NCBI GenBank assembly: GCA_046154735.1 | Contig: JBJXFJ010000379.1 | Location: 1 to 11,360 of the forward strand | Length of the DNA: 11,360 nt | Reading direction: 5' to 3' | Source of the DNA: CAVXYC01 sp046154735 | Lineage (GTDB): Bacteria; Chloroflexota; UBA6077; JACCZL01 | Part shown: one piece after another, positions 1-7,327 of the stretch | Position numbering within the stretch: position 1 is the stretch's first letter | Layout of the letters: every line of letters begins with the position of its first letter | Made by a program: the position numbers and the translations under genes | Notes under the pieces: model-generated | Seen by the model: only the letters and a program-made list of their open reading frames with translations | Told to the model about the DNA's origin: nothing | The model's database searches: none

Positions 1-1041
1 CGGCCAGCGGGTGAACTGCCGAGCGATGCGCGCGTCAAACACAATGTAGGCCAAACGATCCGTCTGCGTTGGAACCTGGTTGGAAGGTTGGCCGCGCTCA
101 TCCGTGAAGCGCTGCCCCTCACGGTTGACAAGGATGGCACCGGCCTTGAAGAGCTCGTTGGATGGTCCCAAGGCGGTTGTAAGAAAGCTCATCAGAAACG
201 GCCGAAGCATGCGTCTTGGCAGATGCTCCCAGGCCCAGGCAATGCCTAAAGCGATCGGCCGCCAGGGTGGCAGTCGACCGATGAGATTGGTCTGGGCCGG
301 CGGAACAAAGCGCATGATTGGCCCACGCACGAGATCGCCGTTAACCACCCGAGCGCCGAGCTCTAACGCCAGCTTGTGGCCGTCACCCGTGCTGGCCACG
401 TTCACTGGTTCCACGTCCACCACCTCAGGCGTGGCGAAGCGCGCCTTCAGCTCGCGGTCACCGCTGTAGTCCCCGGTGGCCAAGATCACTGCCTGGCGAG
501 CCCGGTACGTCTCCGTAACGCCATTCACCGTGGCCTCGACTCCCGTGACACGCCCTCGCTCCACGAGCAGCCGAGTGGCGCGGGCGTTTGTACGAATCTC
601 CACGCCTAGCTCCTGGCAGTAGCGCGTGAGGTGATAGGCAAAGGATCTGGAATTGGGCACCACGTTGTGCATACGGTTCACCCGGTGGGGCGGCTCCGGC
701 ATGGGCCCCACAAAGACCACGCCAAGCCGCTCTAGCCACTCCAGCATCTCCGTGGTGTGATCCACCAGCACCCGGCGCAGCGCCAGATTATCTCTGGGGG
801 CGAGTGCGCCAGCATGTTTGGCCATGTCCTCAAAGTGTTCATCCGGTGAATCCTGAATCCCGTGCCGGCGCTGGTGGGGAGATTGCGTGATGGTCACCGA
901 CCCAACGGACCATGACGTGGTGCCACCTGTGCTCGGGTTCTTCTCCAGCAGGATCACCTCGCGGCCCAGGGCGGCCGCCTCCGAGGCGGCCGCCAGGCCG
1001 CTTCCACCGCCGCCAATCACGATGATGTCAGCGTCGTTCAC
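1..1041 (-). CDS. FAD-dependent oxidoreductase, fumarate reductase/KstD-like (3' end missing)
   Basis: Flavoprotein of the FAD_binding_2 family (fumarate reductase / succinate dehydrogenase flavoprotein / 3-ketosteroid dehydrogenase type), which move electrons to or from C=C or C-C bonds. Seen: 347 residues, open through base 1. The N-terminal Rossmann motif DIIVIGGGGSG lies at residues 5-15, with the acid of LLEK at 33 closing the first beta-alpha-beta unit. GGTTSWS at 39-45 is the flavin-contact loop, followed by ATGDYSG (188-194), STGDGHKLALELGA (217-230), and GAILVNREGQRFTDE (301-315), which is typical of the family. The C-terminal part, including the rest of the substrate-capping and second FAD-binding regions, is outside the window, so the substrate cannot be judged. 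GTG at 1041 places the first residue at the usual distance from the dinucleotide motif; an in-frame GTG at 1056 would add five residues. Neither has a strong ribosome site. Probably the last visible gene of the operon starting with ald. Confidence 0.88.
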   Translation of the reverse strand, partial: MNDADIIVIGGGGSGLAAASEAAALGREVILLEKNPSTGGTTSWSVGSVTITQSPHQRRHGIQDSPDEHFEDMAKHAGALAPRDNLALRRVLVDHTTEMLEWLERLGVVFVGPMPEPPHRVNRMHNVVPNSRSFAYHLTRYCQELGVEIRTNARATRLLVERGRVTGVEATVNGVTETYRARQAVILATGDYSGDRELKARFATPEVVDVEPVNVASTGDGHKLALELGARVVNGDLVRGPIMRFVPPAQTNLIGRLPPWRPIALGIAWAWEHLPRRMLRPFLMSFLTTALGPSNELFKAGAILVNREGQRFTDERGQPSNQVPTQTDRLAYIVFDARIARQFTRWP

Positions 1042-1150
1042 GGCGCTCGTTGCCACTCTATTGGCATCGCTTCAGGGCTGATCTTGATGTAACGCCAGGC
1101 GCGCGCTAATTTCGGTCGCGTCCCCGTCACTGCGTTCATTGTCCGCCGTC

Positions 1151-1888
1151 TCAACGGCTCGTCACGCCAGGCATCGATACGTATTTCGCGAGGAGCTGTC
1201 CGTAGCCAGAAACGTTATCAGGATAGCCAATGCGGCGGAGCGCCGCCCAGATGCTCACCTGGGTGGTACTGAGCACGGGCTTCCCGAGATCCTGCTCCAG
1301 GCGATCGATGATGTCCATACTGCGCCAGTTGGTGCACGCTAGGACAATTGCTTGAGACTCAGGCCGGTCAATACGACGACCCATAGCATACGCGGTCTCC
1401 GCGGTCAGTCGGCCAACGACGAGGTTGTCCTCCAGGCCCAGCCCCTCAAGTGTCACCACCTCTAACTCATTAGAGCGCAAGAAATTGGCGCAGATGCCGT
1501 TCACGGTGTCGGTATACGCCGAACCAAGTGAGATGCGGTGAATGCCCAGCTCCTGGAGCGCTTCGATGAGGCCGCTAGAGGTTGTCACGGCAGGTTTGCC
1601 GCACGCGCCTTCGATCCGCGCGCACATTTCCCGATCGTACCCCAGACCATTGATGAAGCTGGGCGCCGTGGCACCCAGCACCACCACATCCACGTCGGCT
1701 GAGGCCAGCCCGCGGCTCTCCCGCTCCACGTCCTCGGCCGTACGCTGAATGGAATCGGTAGTGATCTGCTGAAGGAACATGCGCGCACAATGAAGCGTCA
1801 CGTCAGGCGGAAGCGCCCGGTAGAACTCTGGTTCCACCGTTGTATTCGATGATGGCACCAATAGGCCGATACGGTACTCGCGACTCAT
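1151..1888 (-). CDS. Maleate isomerase / arylmalonate decarboxylase family protein (Asp/Glu racemase superfamily)
   Basis: 245-residue enzyme of the Asp/Glu racemase superfamily, in the branch holding maleate cis-trans isomerase, arylmalonate decarboxylase (AMDase) and EutA-type proteins. N-terminal GLLVPSSNTTVEPEF (8-22) is the family phosphate/carboxylate-loop region. The second-half cysteine is present in LACTNWRSMD (C185). The first-half position that is cysteine in maleate isomerases and racemases reads LGATAPSF, with Ala73 there; AMDase has glycine at that point. Tyr125 in GSAYTDTVN aligns with an AMDase active-site tyrosine. So the protein keeps one catalytic cysteine and likely does one-base chemistry (decarboxylation or isomerisation) on a dicarboxylate; the substrate is inferred only in class. 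The start is ATG 1888 because GGAGGGG lies 5 bases upstream; an open frame continues to 2017 but overlaps ald and lacks conserved sequence. It follows ald by 64 bp in the same direction. Confidence 0.88.
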   Translation of the reverse strand: MSREYRIGLLVPSSNTTVEPEFYRALPPDVTLHCARMFLQQITTDSIQRTAEDVERESRGLASADVDVVVLGATAPSFINGLGYDREMCARIEGACGKPAVTTSSGLIEALQELGIHRISLGSAYTDTVNGICANFLRSNELEVVTLEGLGLEDNLVVGRLTAETAYAMGRRIDRPESQAIVLACTNWRSMDIIDRLEQDLGKPVLSTTQVSIWAALRRIGYPDNVSGYGQLLAKYVSMPGVTSR

Positions 1889-1893
1889 CTGCG

Positions 1894-1900
1894 CCCCTCC
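1894..1900 (-). promoter_or_regulatory. Strong ribosome binding site
   Basis: GGAGGGG on the minus strand, 5 bases before ATG 1888. It decides the start of the maleate isomerase family gene against the 43-codon longer reading. Confidence 0.8.
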
Positions 1901-1952
1901 ATCGGAATGAGCCCAGAGCTGCCCCTGGACGGCTGTGAAACTCCAGGCTGCA

Positions 1953-3068
1953 TCATATCTGCAGCACCTGGGCAAGCGGCGTGTAGGGTAGTCCCAGCGC
2001 ATCGGCCACGGCGGCATTCGTGAGTGCGCCGCGGTGAGTATTCACACCATGAGCAAGCGCCGGTGATGCGTGGAGTGCTGCCTCCAACCCGCTGTTGGCA
2101 AGCTGCAGCGCGTATGGCAAGCTCGCATTGGACAATGCAAAGGTTGAGGTCCGCGGGACCGCGCCGGGGATGTTGGGTACTCCGTAATGGACCACGCCAT
2201 GCTGAACAAATGTGGGCTGGCTGTGGCTGGTGGGGCGCGTGGTTGCCACGCAGCCGCCTTGATCCACGGCCACGTCCACAATCACCGAGCCGCGCGGCAT
2301 GGTCCGCACCATGGACTCAGTGACAAGTGCTGGCGCCCGGCCGCCGGCCACCAACACTGCGCCAATGAGCAGGTCAACGGTTGTGAGCGCGTGCGCGATG
2401 ACCGCGGAATTTGAGGCAATCGTCGTGAGCCGACCAATGAGACCCAGATCAAGTTGACGGAGTCGCTCCAAATTCCGATCAATGACCGTGACGTCCGCGC
2501 CCATGCCTAACGCTATTCGCGCCGCGTGCGTGCCCACCGTTCCCGCGCCCAGCACCACCACTCGCCCAGGCGCCACACCGGGAACTCCGCCCAGCAGCGT
2601 ACCTCGGCCGCCCTGCATATGCGTAAGGAGCTGCGCGCCGATTTGCGTGGCCATCCGCCCGGCCACTTCGCTCATGGGTACCAGAATGGGTAGCGATCCA
2701 TTCTGCTCACGCACCGTTTCATAGGCTAGGCCGGTCGTTCCTGCCGCCAGCAATCTTCGCGTGAGCTCTGGTTCAGGTGCCAGGTGGAGGAAGGTGAAGA
2801 GGACCTGGCCGGATCTGAGCAACGGATATTCCGGGGGCAGTGGCTCCTTGACCTTGATCACCAGCTCCGCGGACCACGCATCGGCAGCGGTGGGTACGAT
2901 GCGCGCACCGGCGGCCACATACTCGTCATTGGCAAAGCCGCTGCCCTCACCAGCGCCCGTTTCCAGAAGCACTCGATGTCCGGCATGGCTCAGCGCCGCG
3001 GCTCCCAGGGGCGTGAGCGCCACACGGCGCTCATTGTCCTTGATCTCCCGCGGAATTCCAACAATCAC
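1953..3068 (-). CDS. ald: Alanine dehydrogenase
   Basis: Cytosolic NAD-dependent alanine dehydrogenase (L-alanine + NAD+ + H2O to pyruvate + NH4+ + NADH), 371 residues, the family's normal full length. Seen: VGIPREIKDNERRVALTP at residues 3-20 with the pyruvate-binding Arg15; KVKEP with Lys74; FTFLHLAPE with catalytic His95; the family's SEVAGRMATQIGAQ stretch (133-146); nucleotide-binding GAGTVG (174-179) with Asp197 at the end of the next strand, as expected for NAD rather than NADP; and IVDVAVDQGGC with catalytic Asp269. HYGVPNIPGAVPRTST (294-309) is also characteristic. All residues known to be needed are present, so it should be active. The start is GTG 3068, supported by GGAGG 8 bases upstream and by MIVGIPREIK, the usual first residues. 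First gene of the leftward operon; the promoter should lie in the gap before the divergent ATPase gene. Confidence 0.96.
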   Translation of the reverse strand: MIVGIPREIKDNERRVALTPLGAAALSHAGHRVLLETGAGEGSGFANDEYVAAGARIVPTAADAWSAELVIKVKEPLPPEYPLLRSGQVLFTFLHLAPEPELTRRLLAAGTTGLAYETVREQNGSLPILVPMSEVAGRMATQIGAQLLTHMQGGRGTLLGGVPGVAPGRVVVLGAGTVGTHAARIALGMGADVTVIDRNLERLRQLDLGLIGRLTTIASNSAVIAHALTTVDLLIGAVLVAGGRAPALVTESMVRTMPRGSVIVDVAVDQGGCVATTRPTSHSQPTFVQHGVVHYGVPNIPGAVPRTSTFALSNASLPYALQLANSGLEAALHASPALAHGVNTHRGALTNAAVADALGLPYTPLAQVLQI

Positions 3069-3076
3069 CCGGCCAA

Positions 3077-3081
3077 CCTCC
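3077..3081 (-). promoter_or_regulatory. Ribosome binding site of ald
   Basis: GGAGG on the minus strand, 8 bases before GTG 3068. It supports the GTG start of ald. Confidence 0.7.
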
Positions 3082-3156
3082 GCTTCCAGTATGGCATGGC
3101 CAGATCCGATATCCCAGGCGCCTGCCGCTACCGTGTTTGCATTCCACCTAACGTTA

Positions 3157-3181
3157 CACGGGCTATAGTTGCACGGGCTAT
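3157..3181. repeat. Short direct repeat, possible operator upstream of ald
   Basis: CACGGGCTAT occurs at 3157-3166 and again at 3172-3181, a 15-bp period. On the minus strand (the ald sense) it reads ATAGCCCGTG twice, about 90-110 bp before the ald start. Two phased copies of a 10-mer in a promoter region suggest a regulator site, but there is no independent support. Confidence 0.3.
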
Positions 3182-3343
3182 CAATCGACCAACAGCAGCA
3201 TTGTCAGGTAGCGCGCCAGGCAACACTATCTCCATAGCCCTCACGCCGGCAGTTCGAATGAACAACCCGGAGCCCAAACGACGACACCGCCGAAGCGACG
3301 GCGCCGTTTCCCCCGAGTGGGCCCCGGGCGTTCGCCAATTGAT

Positions 3344-3357
3344 ACGGTCTAAACCGT
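3344..3357. promoter_or_regulatory. Palindrome, possible operator of the ATPase gene
   Basis: ACGGTCTAAACCGT: 5-bp arms ACGGT/ACCGT around CTAA, overlapping a TTGATA hexamer (3339-3344) that could serve as a -35 box. It lies 60 bp before the chosen ATPase start, where a repressor site would be expected. The regulator is unknown and no regulator gene is in the window. Confidence 0.3.
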
Positions 3358-3404
3358 CTTTCAATGCGCCATTTCGGCTCTCAGTCCCATTACGAAGCAT
3401 TCTG

Positions 3405-3410
3405 TACACT
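3405..3410 (+). promoter_or_regulatory. Possible -10 box for a leaderless ATPase transcript
   Basis: TACACT ends 7 bases before ATG 3418. No ribosome site precedes this ATG or the alternative ATG at 3364. A -10 box at this distance puts the transcript start at or next to the A of the start codon, the leaderless arrangement common in several bacterial phyla. No clear -35 box was seen. Confidence 0.25.
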
Positions 3411-3417
3411 CGCTGCT

Positions 3418-6069
3418 ATGCTTGAGACTGGCATTCGTCTCGAGACGCGTAGCTCGGAGCCTTCACTGGTCACACCGCAATCCACCTCAAATCGTCCTTC
3501 GTCACTCTCAGGTTTAACTACCGAGGAGGCGGCTGAACGACTTCACACTCAGGGCCCAAATGAGCTGCCGGCGGAGCCGCGCGCAACGCCGCTCAAACTG
3601 GTCTTCGATCTGATTCGTCAGCCAATGCTGCTGCTCCTGGTTCTGGCTAGCAGTGTCTATCTCGTACTGGGTGAGCACGTCGAGGCGGCGTTGCTCTTTG
3701 CCTCAATCGGGGTCGTGATCGGCATCGAGCTGTACCAACACGTTCGAACTGAGCGGGCCCTGGAATCGCTCCGGGATTTGGCCAGTCCGCGCGCGCTGGT
3801 AATTCGCGATGGCACGTACCTGCGATTGCCCGGTCGGGAGCTTGTCGTAGACGACCTGATCGTATTAGAAGGCGGCGATCGTGTGCCTGCGGACGGCGTG
3901 GTCATCCAGGGTAGCAATCTGAAAGTCGATGAGTCATTGCTCACCGGTGAATCATTTCCCGTGGAGAAGTGCCTGATCAGTCCTGACGGGCAACCGGCGG
4001 AAGCCGGCGTGCACGCTGGCACACTGGTGGTGACCGGCCAGGGCATTGCCCGAATCACTGCCACCGGCTCCAGCACCGAGCTTGGAAAAATCGGACTCTC
4101 ACTCAACGCGCTGGAGGTCCAGCGGAGTCCGTTGCAGCGGGAGATCGATCATGCAGTTCAGGTAGTTGGGCGCGTAGCCGTGCTGGTTTGCGCTCTGGTT
4201 TCCATCGGATATGGCTTCACCCAGATGAGCTGGGTTGCCGGAATCCTGGCCGGGGTCAGCGTGGCCATGTCCATGATCCCGGAGGAGTTTCCCATCGTTC
4301 TCACGGCGTTTCTGGCTCTGGGCGCAGCCAGAATGGCGCGCAATCAAGTGCTGACTCGGCGTATTGCCGCGGTCGAAACCCTCGGGGCCACCACGGTCCT
4401 ATGCACCGACAAGACAGGCACGCTCACAATGAATCGCATGGCCGTCACTCGGGTCATTGTCGATGGCACGGATGCGGATCTGGGAGTGAGTACCGATCCA
4501 GCACTGATGACTGAAGCGGTGTACCAGGCGGTCCAGACTGCCATGCTCGCGAGCCGCGCAACGCCGACCGATCCGATGGATCAGGCCATACACGAGCTGT
4601 ACCGAGAGCGGTTGTCGTCACGGGAGTCAAACCAGGGCAGTGGACGCCTGATCAACGAGTACCCCCTCACCGCGGACCTCTCCGTCATGACCAACGTGTG
4701 GGAGACGGTTGAGGAGAACATGCTCGTCCTCGCGGCCAAGGGGGCACCCGAGGCGGTGATCCAGATGTGCAAGCTCGAGGAATCCGGCGCTCGCGCCCTC
4801 AACGAGCAGGTGGAGAAGCTGGCGCGGGATGGCTATCGCGTACTTGCCGTGGCCAAAGGCTTCTGGAATCGCGGCACTCCCCTACCCCTTTCGCAGCAAG
4901 AACTGCCAATGAAATTCGTGGGATTACTGGGTTTTGCCGATCCAATTCGCCCGGAAGTCCCCGCCGCAATTCGCGAATGTGTGCAGGCGGGGATACGCGT
5001 CGTCATGATCACTGGCGATCATCCGGAGACCGCTCGGCATATAGCCCAGCAGGTCGGACTGGGAGAAACTCAACGGGTCATGAGCGGGGCTGCGCTCGAG
5101 GAGCTGAGTCGGACGGAGCTCATTGAACAGGTTGCTCATACAAACGTCTTCGTTCGAGTGGCGCCGGAGCAGAAGCTGCGCATTGTCGAAGCACTCCAGG
5201 CACGCGGTGAAGTGGTGGCCATGACCGGCGACGGCGTCAATGATGCACCAGCACTGAAAGCCGCCCACATTGGCATTGCCATGGGTCGACGCGGAACCGA
5301 TGTTGCGCGCGAGGCCGCGCCGCTGGTGCTTCTAGATGATAACTTTGCATCCATCGTTGGGGCCGTACGGGCGGGACGACGTATCTACGATAACTTGAAG
5401 AAATCCATGACCTTCTTGTTAGCGGTGCACGTACCCATCGCCGGCCTCTCCCTTATTCCGGCACTCGCGGGATGGCCGCTCATTCTCCTGCCCGCGCATA
5501 TCGTGCTGCTGGAGTTCATTGTGGATCCGGTCTGCTCCCTGGTTTATGAGCAGGAGCCTGAGGAGCGGGATGTCATGAATCGTCCGCCGCGTGATGCGCA
5601 GACCCCGCTCTTCACTCGACAGTTCGTGTTTTCAGCCCTTGTGCAGGGCTTCGTGGTGCTCATCTGCACATTGGCTGTCTATCTATGGGTGAACGGCAGC
5701 GCTGATCCGGACTACGCGCGAGCCATCACCTTTGGTACGCTCACTATCGCGCTCCTGGGCGTCATCTTAAGCAACCGTTCATTTACAGCACCCATCATTC
5801 AGTCGGTCACGCGGCCAAATCGTCTCATGTGGTGGACATTGCTGGGGATTCCCCTGGCGCTCCTGTTCATCCTGACTGTTCCACCGGTGGCCGCGGTGTT
5901 CCGATTCAATCCCGTGGGGCTCAATGGTCTTGTGCTTGCGGTTGGTGCTGGAATCGGATCCTGGTTGCTCCTGGACCTGGTGGAGCTGGCCACTCGATGG
6001 AAGACTGCCAGGGCAGGTTCTGGGGAACGCGGCACTCCAACGCCGCACCGCGGATCATCCACTCATTGA
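3418..6069 (+). CDS. Cation-translocating P-type ATPase (P2-like)
   Basis: Inner-membrane ion pump of 883 residues with the full P-type plan. Cation_ATPase_N-like start (GLTTEEAAERLHTQGPNEL, 32-50); M1-M2 at about 67-105; actuator domain with TGES (176-179); M3-M4 at about 245-297 with PEEFP (288-292); phosphorylation motif DKTGTLT with Asp331; nucleotide-binding KGAPE (441-445); hinge GDGVNDAPAL (604-613); six more helices from about 660 to 857. The helix count and absence of N-terminal metal-binding domains fit P2 pumps rather than P1B heavy-metal exporters. PEEFP in place of PEGLP, and LLEFIVDP in M6 where calcium pumps have an NxxTD motif, mark a bacterial clade of unsettled ion specificity, so calcium should not be assumed. 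The start is uncertain: ATG 3418 was chosen over ATG 3364 because neither has a ribosome site and the extra 18 residues are not typical. The 3' end overlaps the convergent AAA gene by 15 bp. Confidence 0.93.
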   Translation: MLETGIRLETRSSEPSLVTPQSTSNRPSSLSGLTTEEAAERLHTQGPNELPAEPRATPLKLVFDLIRQPMLLLLVLASSVYLVLGEHVEAALLFASIGVVIGIELYQHVRTERALESLRDLASPRALVIRDGTYLRLPGRELVVDDLIVLEGGDRVPADGVVIQGSNLKVDESLLTGESFPVEKCLISPDGQPAEAGVHAGTLVVTGQGIARITATGSSTELGKIGLSLNALEVQRSPLQREIDHAVQVVGRVAVLVCALVSIGYGFTQMSWVAGILAGVSVAMSMIPEEFPIVLTAFLALGAARMARNQVLTRRIAAVETLGATTVLCTDKTGTLTMNRMAVTRVIVDGTDADLGVSTDPALMTEAVYQAVQTAMLASRATPTDPMDQAIHELYRERLSSRESNQGSGRLINEYPLTADLSVMTNVWETVEENMLVLAAKGAPEAVIQMCKLEESGARALNEQVEKLARDGYRVLAVAKGFWNRGTPLPLSQQELPMKFVGLLGFADPIRPEVPAAIRECVQAGIRVVMITGDHPETARHIAQQVGLGETQRVMSGAALEELSRTELIEQVAHTNVFVRVAPEQKLRIVEALQARGEVVAMTGDGVNDAPALKAAHIGIAMGRRGTDVAREAAPLVLLDDNFASIVGAVRAGRRIYDNLKKSMTFLLAVHVPIAGLSLIPALAGWPLILLPAHIVLLEFIVDPVCSLVYEQEPEERDVMNRPPRDAQTPLFTRQFVFSALVQGFVVLICTLAVYLWVNGSADPDYARAITFGTLTIALLGVILSNRSFTAPIIQSVTRPNRLMWWTLLGIPLALLFILTVPPVAAVFRFNPVGLNGLVLAVGAGIGSWLLLDLVELATRWKTARAGSGERGTPTPHRGSSTH

Positions 6070-7296
6070 CCACAGCGTACTGACGGGCAGCCCATGGATG
6101 CGGTCACCGAGGGGGACAGACGCACCCCCGGTATGGAGCACAATGCCGCGAACGAATCGTTCACCCAGATCACTGGCGAGCGCCCTCAGCCCGCGCGTAT
6201 CGTGCGGACTCAGCGTTGAGCTGGCCTTGATCTCCACTCCGATCACGCGCCCGAGGCGATCCTCCAGCACCACATCAACCTCGTGTCCGCTGACGGAACG
6301 GTAGTGAAGTAGGCGCGGCTGGACATCGCTCCAGCCCACCTGTTTCATCAATTCCGTGATGACAAGGTTCTCCAGCAAATGCCCGTAGAGTCCGCGGTTT
6401 TCGCGGAGCCGCGGCTCATCAACTCGAAGAAGGTTGGCCATGAGTCCCGTATCAGTCATAACGAGTTTGGGAGCCTTGACCAGTCGACGACTGATGTGGC
6501 CGGACCAGGCTGGCAGTAGCGAGATCAAGAACGTGGACTCGAGCAATGCCATGTAGCGAGTCAGTGTGGAACTTGGCAGACCCAGTGAGCGTGAAACCTC
6601 AGCGACGTTGAGTAAGGCGGGGGCGCGCGCAGCGAGCAGCTCCAGTAAACGGGGGACCAGGGTGAGGCCGGAAAGGTTGGAGATGTCACGCACGTCACGC
6701 TCGATGGTTGTAGTCACGTACGAATCGAACCAGGCCTGGCGCCGACGCGCGGACTCCGTCAACGCTGGGGTTGGGTAACCGCCTTGTAGGATCGCGGCAC
6801 GATACACGTCAATCGTAGGAGGGTGGTGTCCAACTGGCGGTAACCGTCCACTGAACACGGCATCGATGAAACGATCGGGGGAGTCTCGTAGCTCGCCCTG
6901 GGAAAGTGGCCAGAGGTTGTGGATCTCTATGCGGCCCGCCAATGCGTCGGAGAGGCGCGGTAAGGCCAAGACGTTTGCCGATCCGGTGAGGAGAAATCGG
7001 CCTGGGGCACGATCACGGTCCACGACAAGCTTGATCGGAAGAAAGAGATCCGGCGCTCGCTGAATTTCGTCGAGAATGACGGGACCCTGCAGGGCCTCCA
7101 CGAAACCTTGCGGGTCCGAGCGTGCCGTGGCGAGGATAGAAAGGTCGTCCAATGTGATGTAGCGCGCCGGCCAGGAATCGTCCGCCAGATGCTGAGCAAG
7201 AGTGCTTTTCCCGCTCTGGCGTGGGCCATGCAAGAGTACGACCGGAGCGTCAGCCAGCGCTTCGCGGAGCCGCGGCTCGATGTGCCTCGCTAACAT
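6055..7296 (-). CDS. AAA ATPase with DUF4143 domain
   Basis: 413-residue ATP-binding protein of the AAA_14 / DUF4143 (COG1373) family, common in bacteria and archaea and without a settled function. Seen: Walker A GPRQSGKST (24-32), Walker B VILDEIQ (73-79), a sensor-like LLTGSAN (102-108), and the LWPLSQGE segment (128-135) typical of the family. An alpha-helical middle contains a winged-helix-like stretch (about 228-262, SRSLGLPSSTLTRYMALLES). The C-terminal DUF4143 part has GHEVDVVLE followed by VEIKAS, giving Asp341 and Glu355-x-Lys357, the layout of a PD-(D/E)xK nuclease-like fold. Both ATPase and nuclease-like residues are intact. The start is ATG 7296, with GGGG 8 bases upstream. It stands alone, convergent to the P-type ATPase gene and downstream of a repeat-rich leader that suggests autoregulation. 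Such genes are often scattered accessory genes; no partner gene is adjacent. Confidence 0.93.
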   Translation of the reverse strand: MLARHIEPRLREALADAPVVLLHGPRQSGKSTLAQHLADDSWPARYITLDDLSILATARSDPQGFVEALQGPVILDEIQRAPDLFLPIKLVVDRDRAPGRFLLTGSANVLALPRLSDALAGRIEIHNLWPLSQGELRDSPDRFIDAVFSGRLPPVGHHPPTIDVYRAAILQGGYPTPALTESARRRQAWFDSYVTTTIERDVRDISNLSGLTLVPRLLELLAARAPALLNVAEVSRSLGLPSSTLTRYMALLESTFLISLLPAWSGHISRRLVKAPKLVMTDTGLMANLLRVDEPRLRENRGLYGHLLENLVITELMKQVGWSDVQPRLLHYRSVSGHEVDVVLEDRLGRVIGVEIKASSTLSPHDTRGLRALASDLGERFVRGIVLHTGGASVPLGDRIHGLPVSTLWSMSG

Positions 7297-7327
7297 GTAA
7301 AATTCCCCAAGACATGGTGAATATTAC
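7297..7327 (-). promoter_or_regulatory. Inverted repeat over the ribosome site of the AAA/DUF4143 gene
   Basis: The 12 bases before ATG 7296 (minus strand GGGGAATTTTAC, 7308-7297) are matched at 10 of 12 positions by plus-strand GGTGAATATTAC at 7316-7327, 7 bases away. In the minus-strand transcript these arms can fold into a hairpin that pairs the GGGG ribosome site and ends at the start codon. The outer arm belongs to the first tandem repeat unit. It could also be a protein-binding operator. TAATAT inside the repeat (minus strand 7326-7321) resembles a -10 box. Confidence 0.45.

Larger units (their letters stand above)
3069..3417. other. Divergent intergenic region between ald and the P-type ATPase
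   Basis: About 350 bp separating two divergently read genes. Open frames exist on both strands here, but they are shadows of ald or have no recognisable protein sequence. It contains the ald ribosome site, a 10-bp direct repeat near 3157-3181, a palindrome at 3344-3357 and a TACACT element at 3405. I found no convincing sigma-70 promoter with good -35 and -10 boxes at standard spacing on either strand. Confidence 0.6.

Noticed and set aside
80..469. Plus-strand open frames across the left edge
   Set aside because: They are shadows of the FAD oxidoreductase, whose conserved motifs read on the minus strand without interruption from 1041 to base 1.
970..994. Perfect 12-bp inverted repeat around one base (GGCGGCCGCCTC / GAGGCGGCCGCC)
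   Set aside because: It lies inside the FAD oxidoreductase coding sequence and is explained by GC-rich codons for an Ala-Ala-Ser-Glu-Ala-Ala-Ala run.
3128..3409. 93-codon minus-strand open frame in the divergent gap
   Set aside because: No family sequence, no ribosome site, and it occupies the region expected to hold promoters for both flanking genes.
2784..3425. 213-codon plus-strand open frame
   Set aside because: Most of it is antisense to the conserved N-terminal half of ald and its product has no recognisable domain. The part in the intergenic gap has no ribosome site or start of its own.
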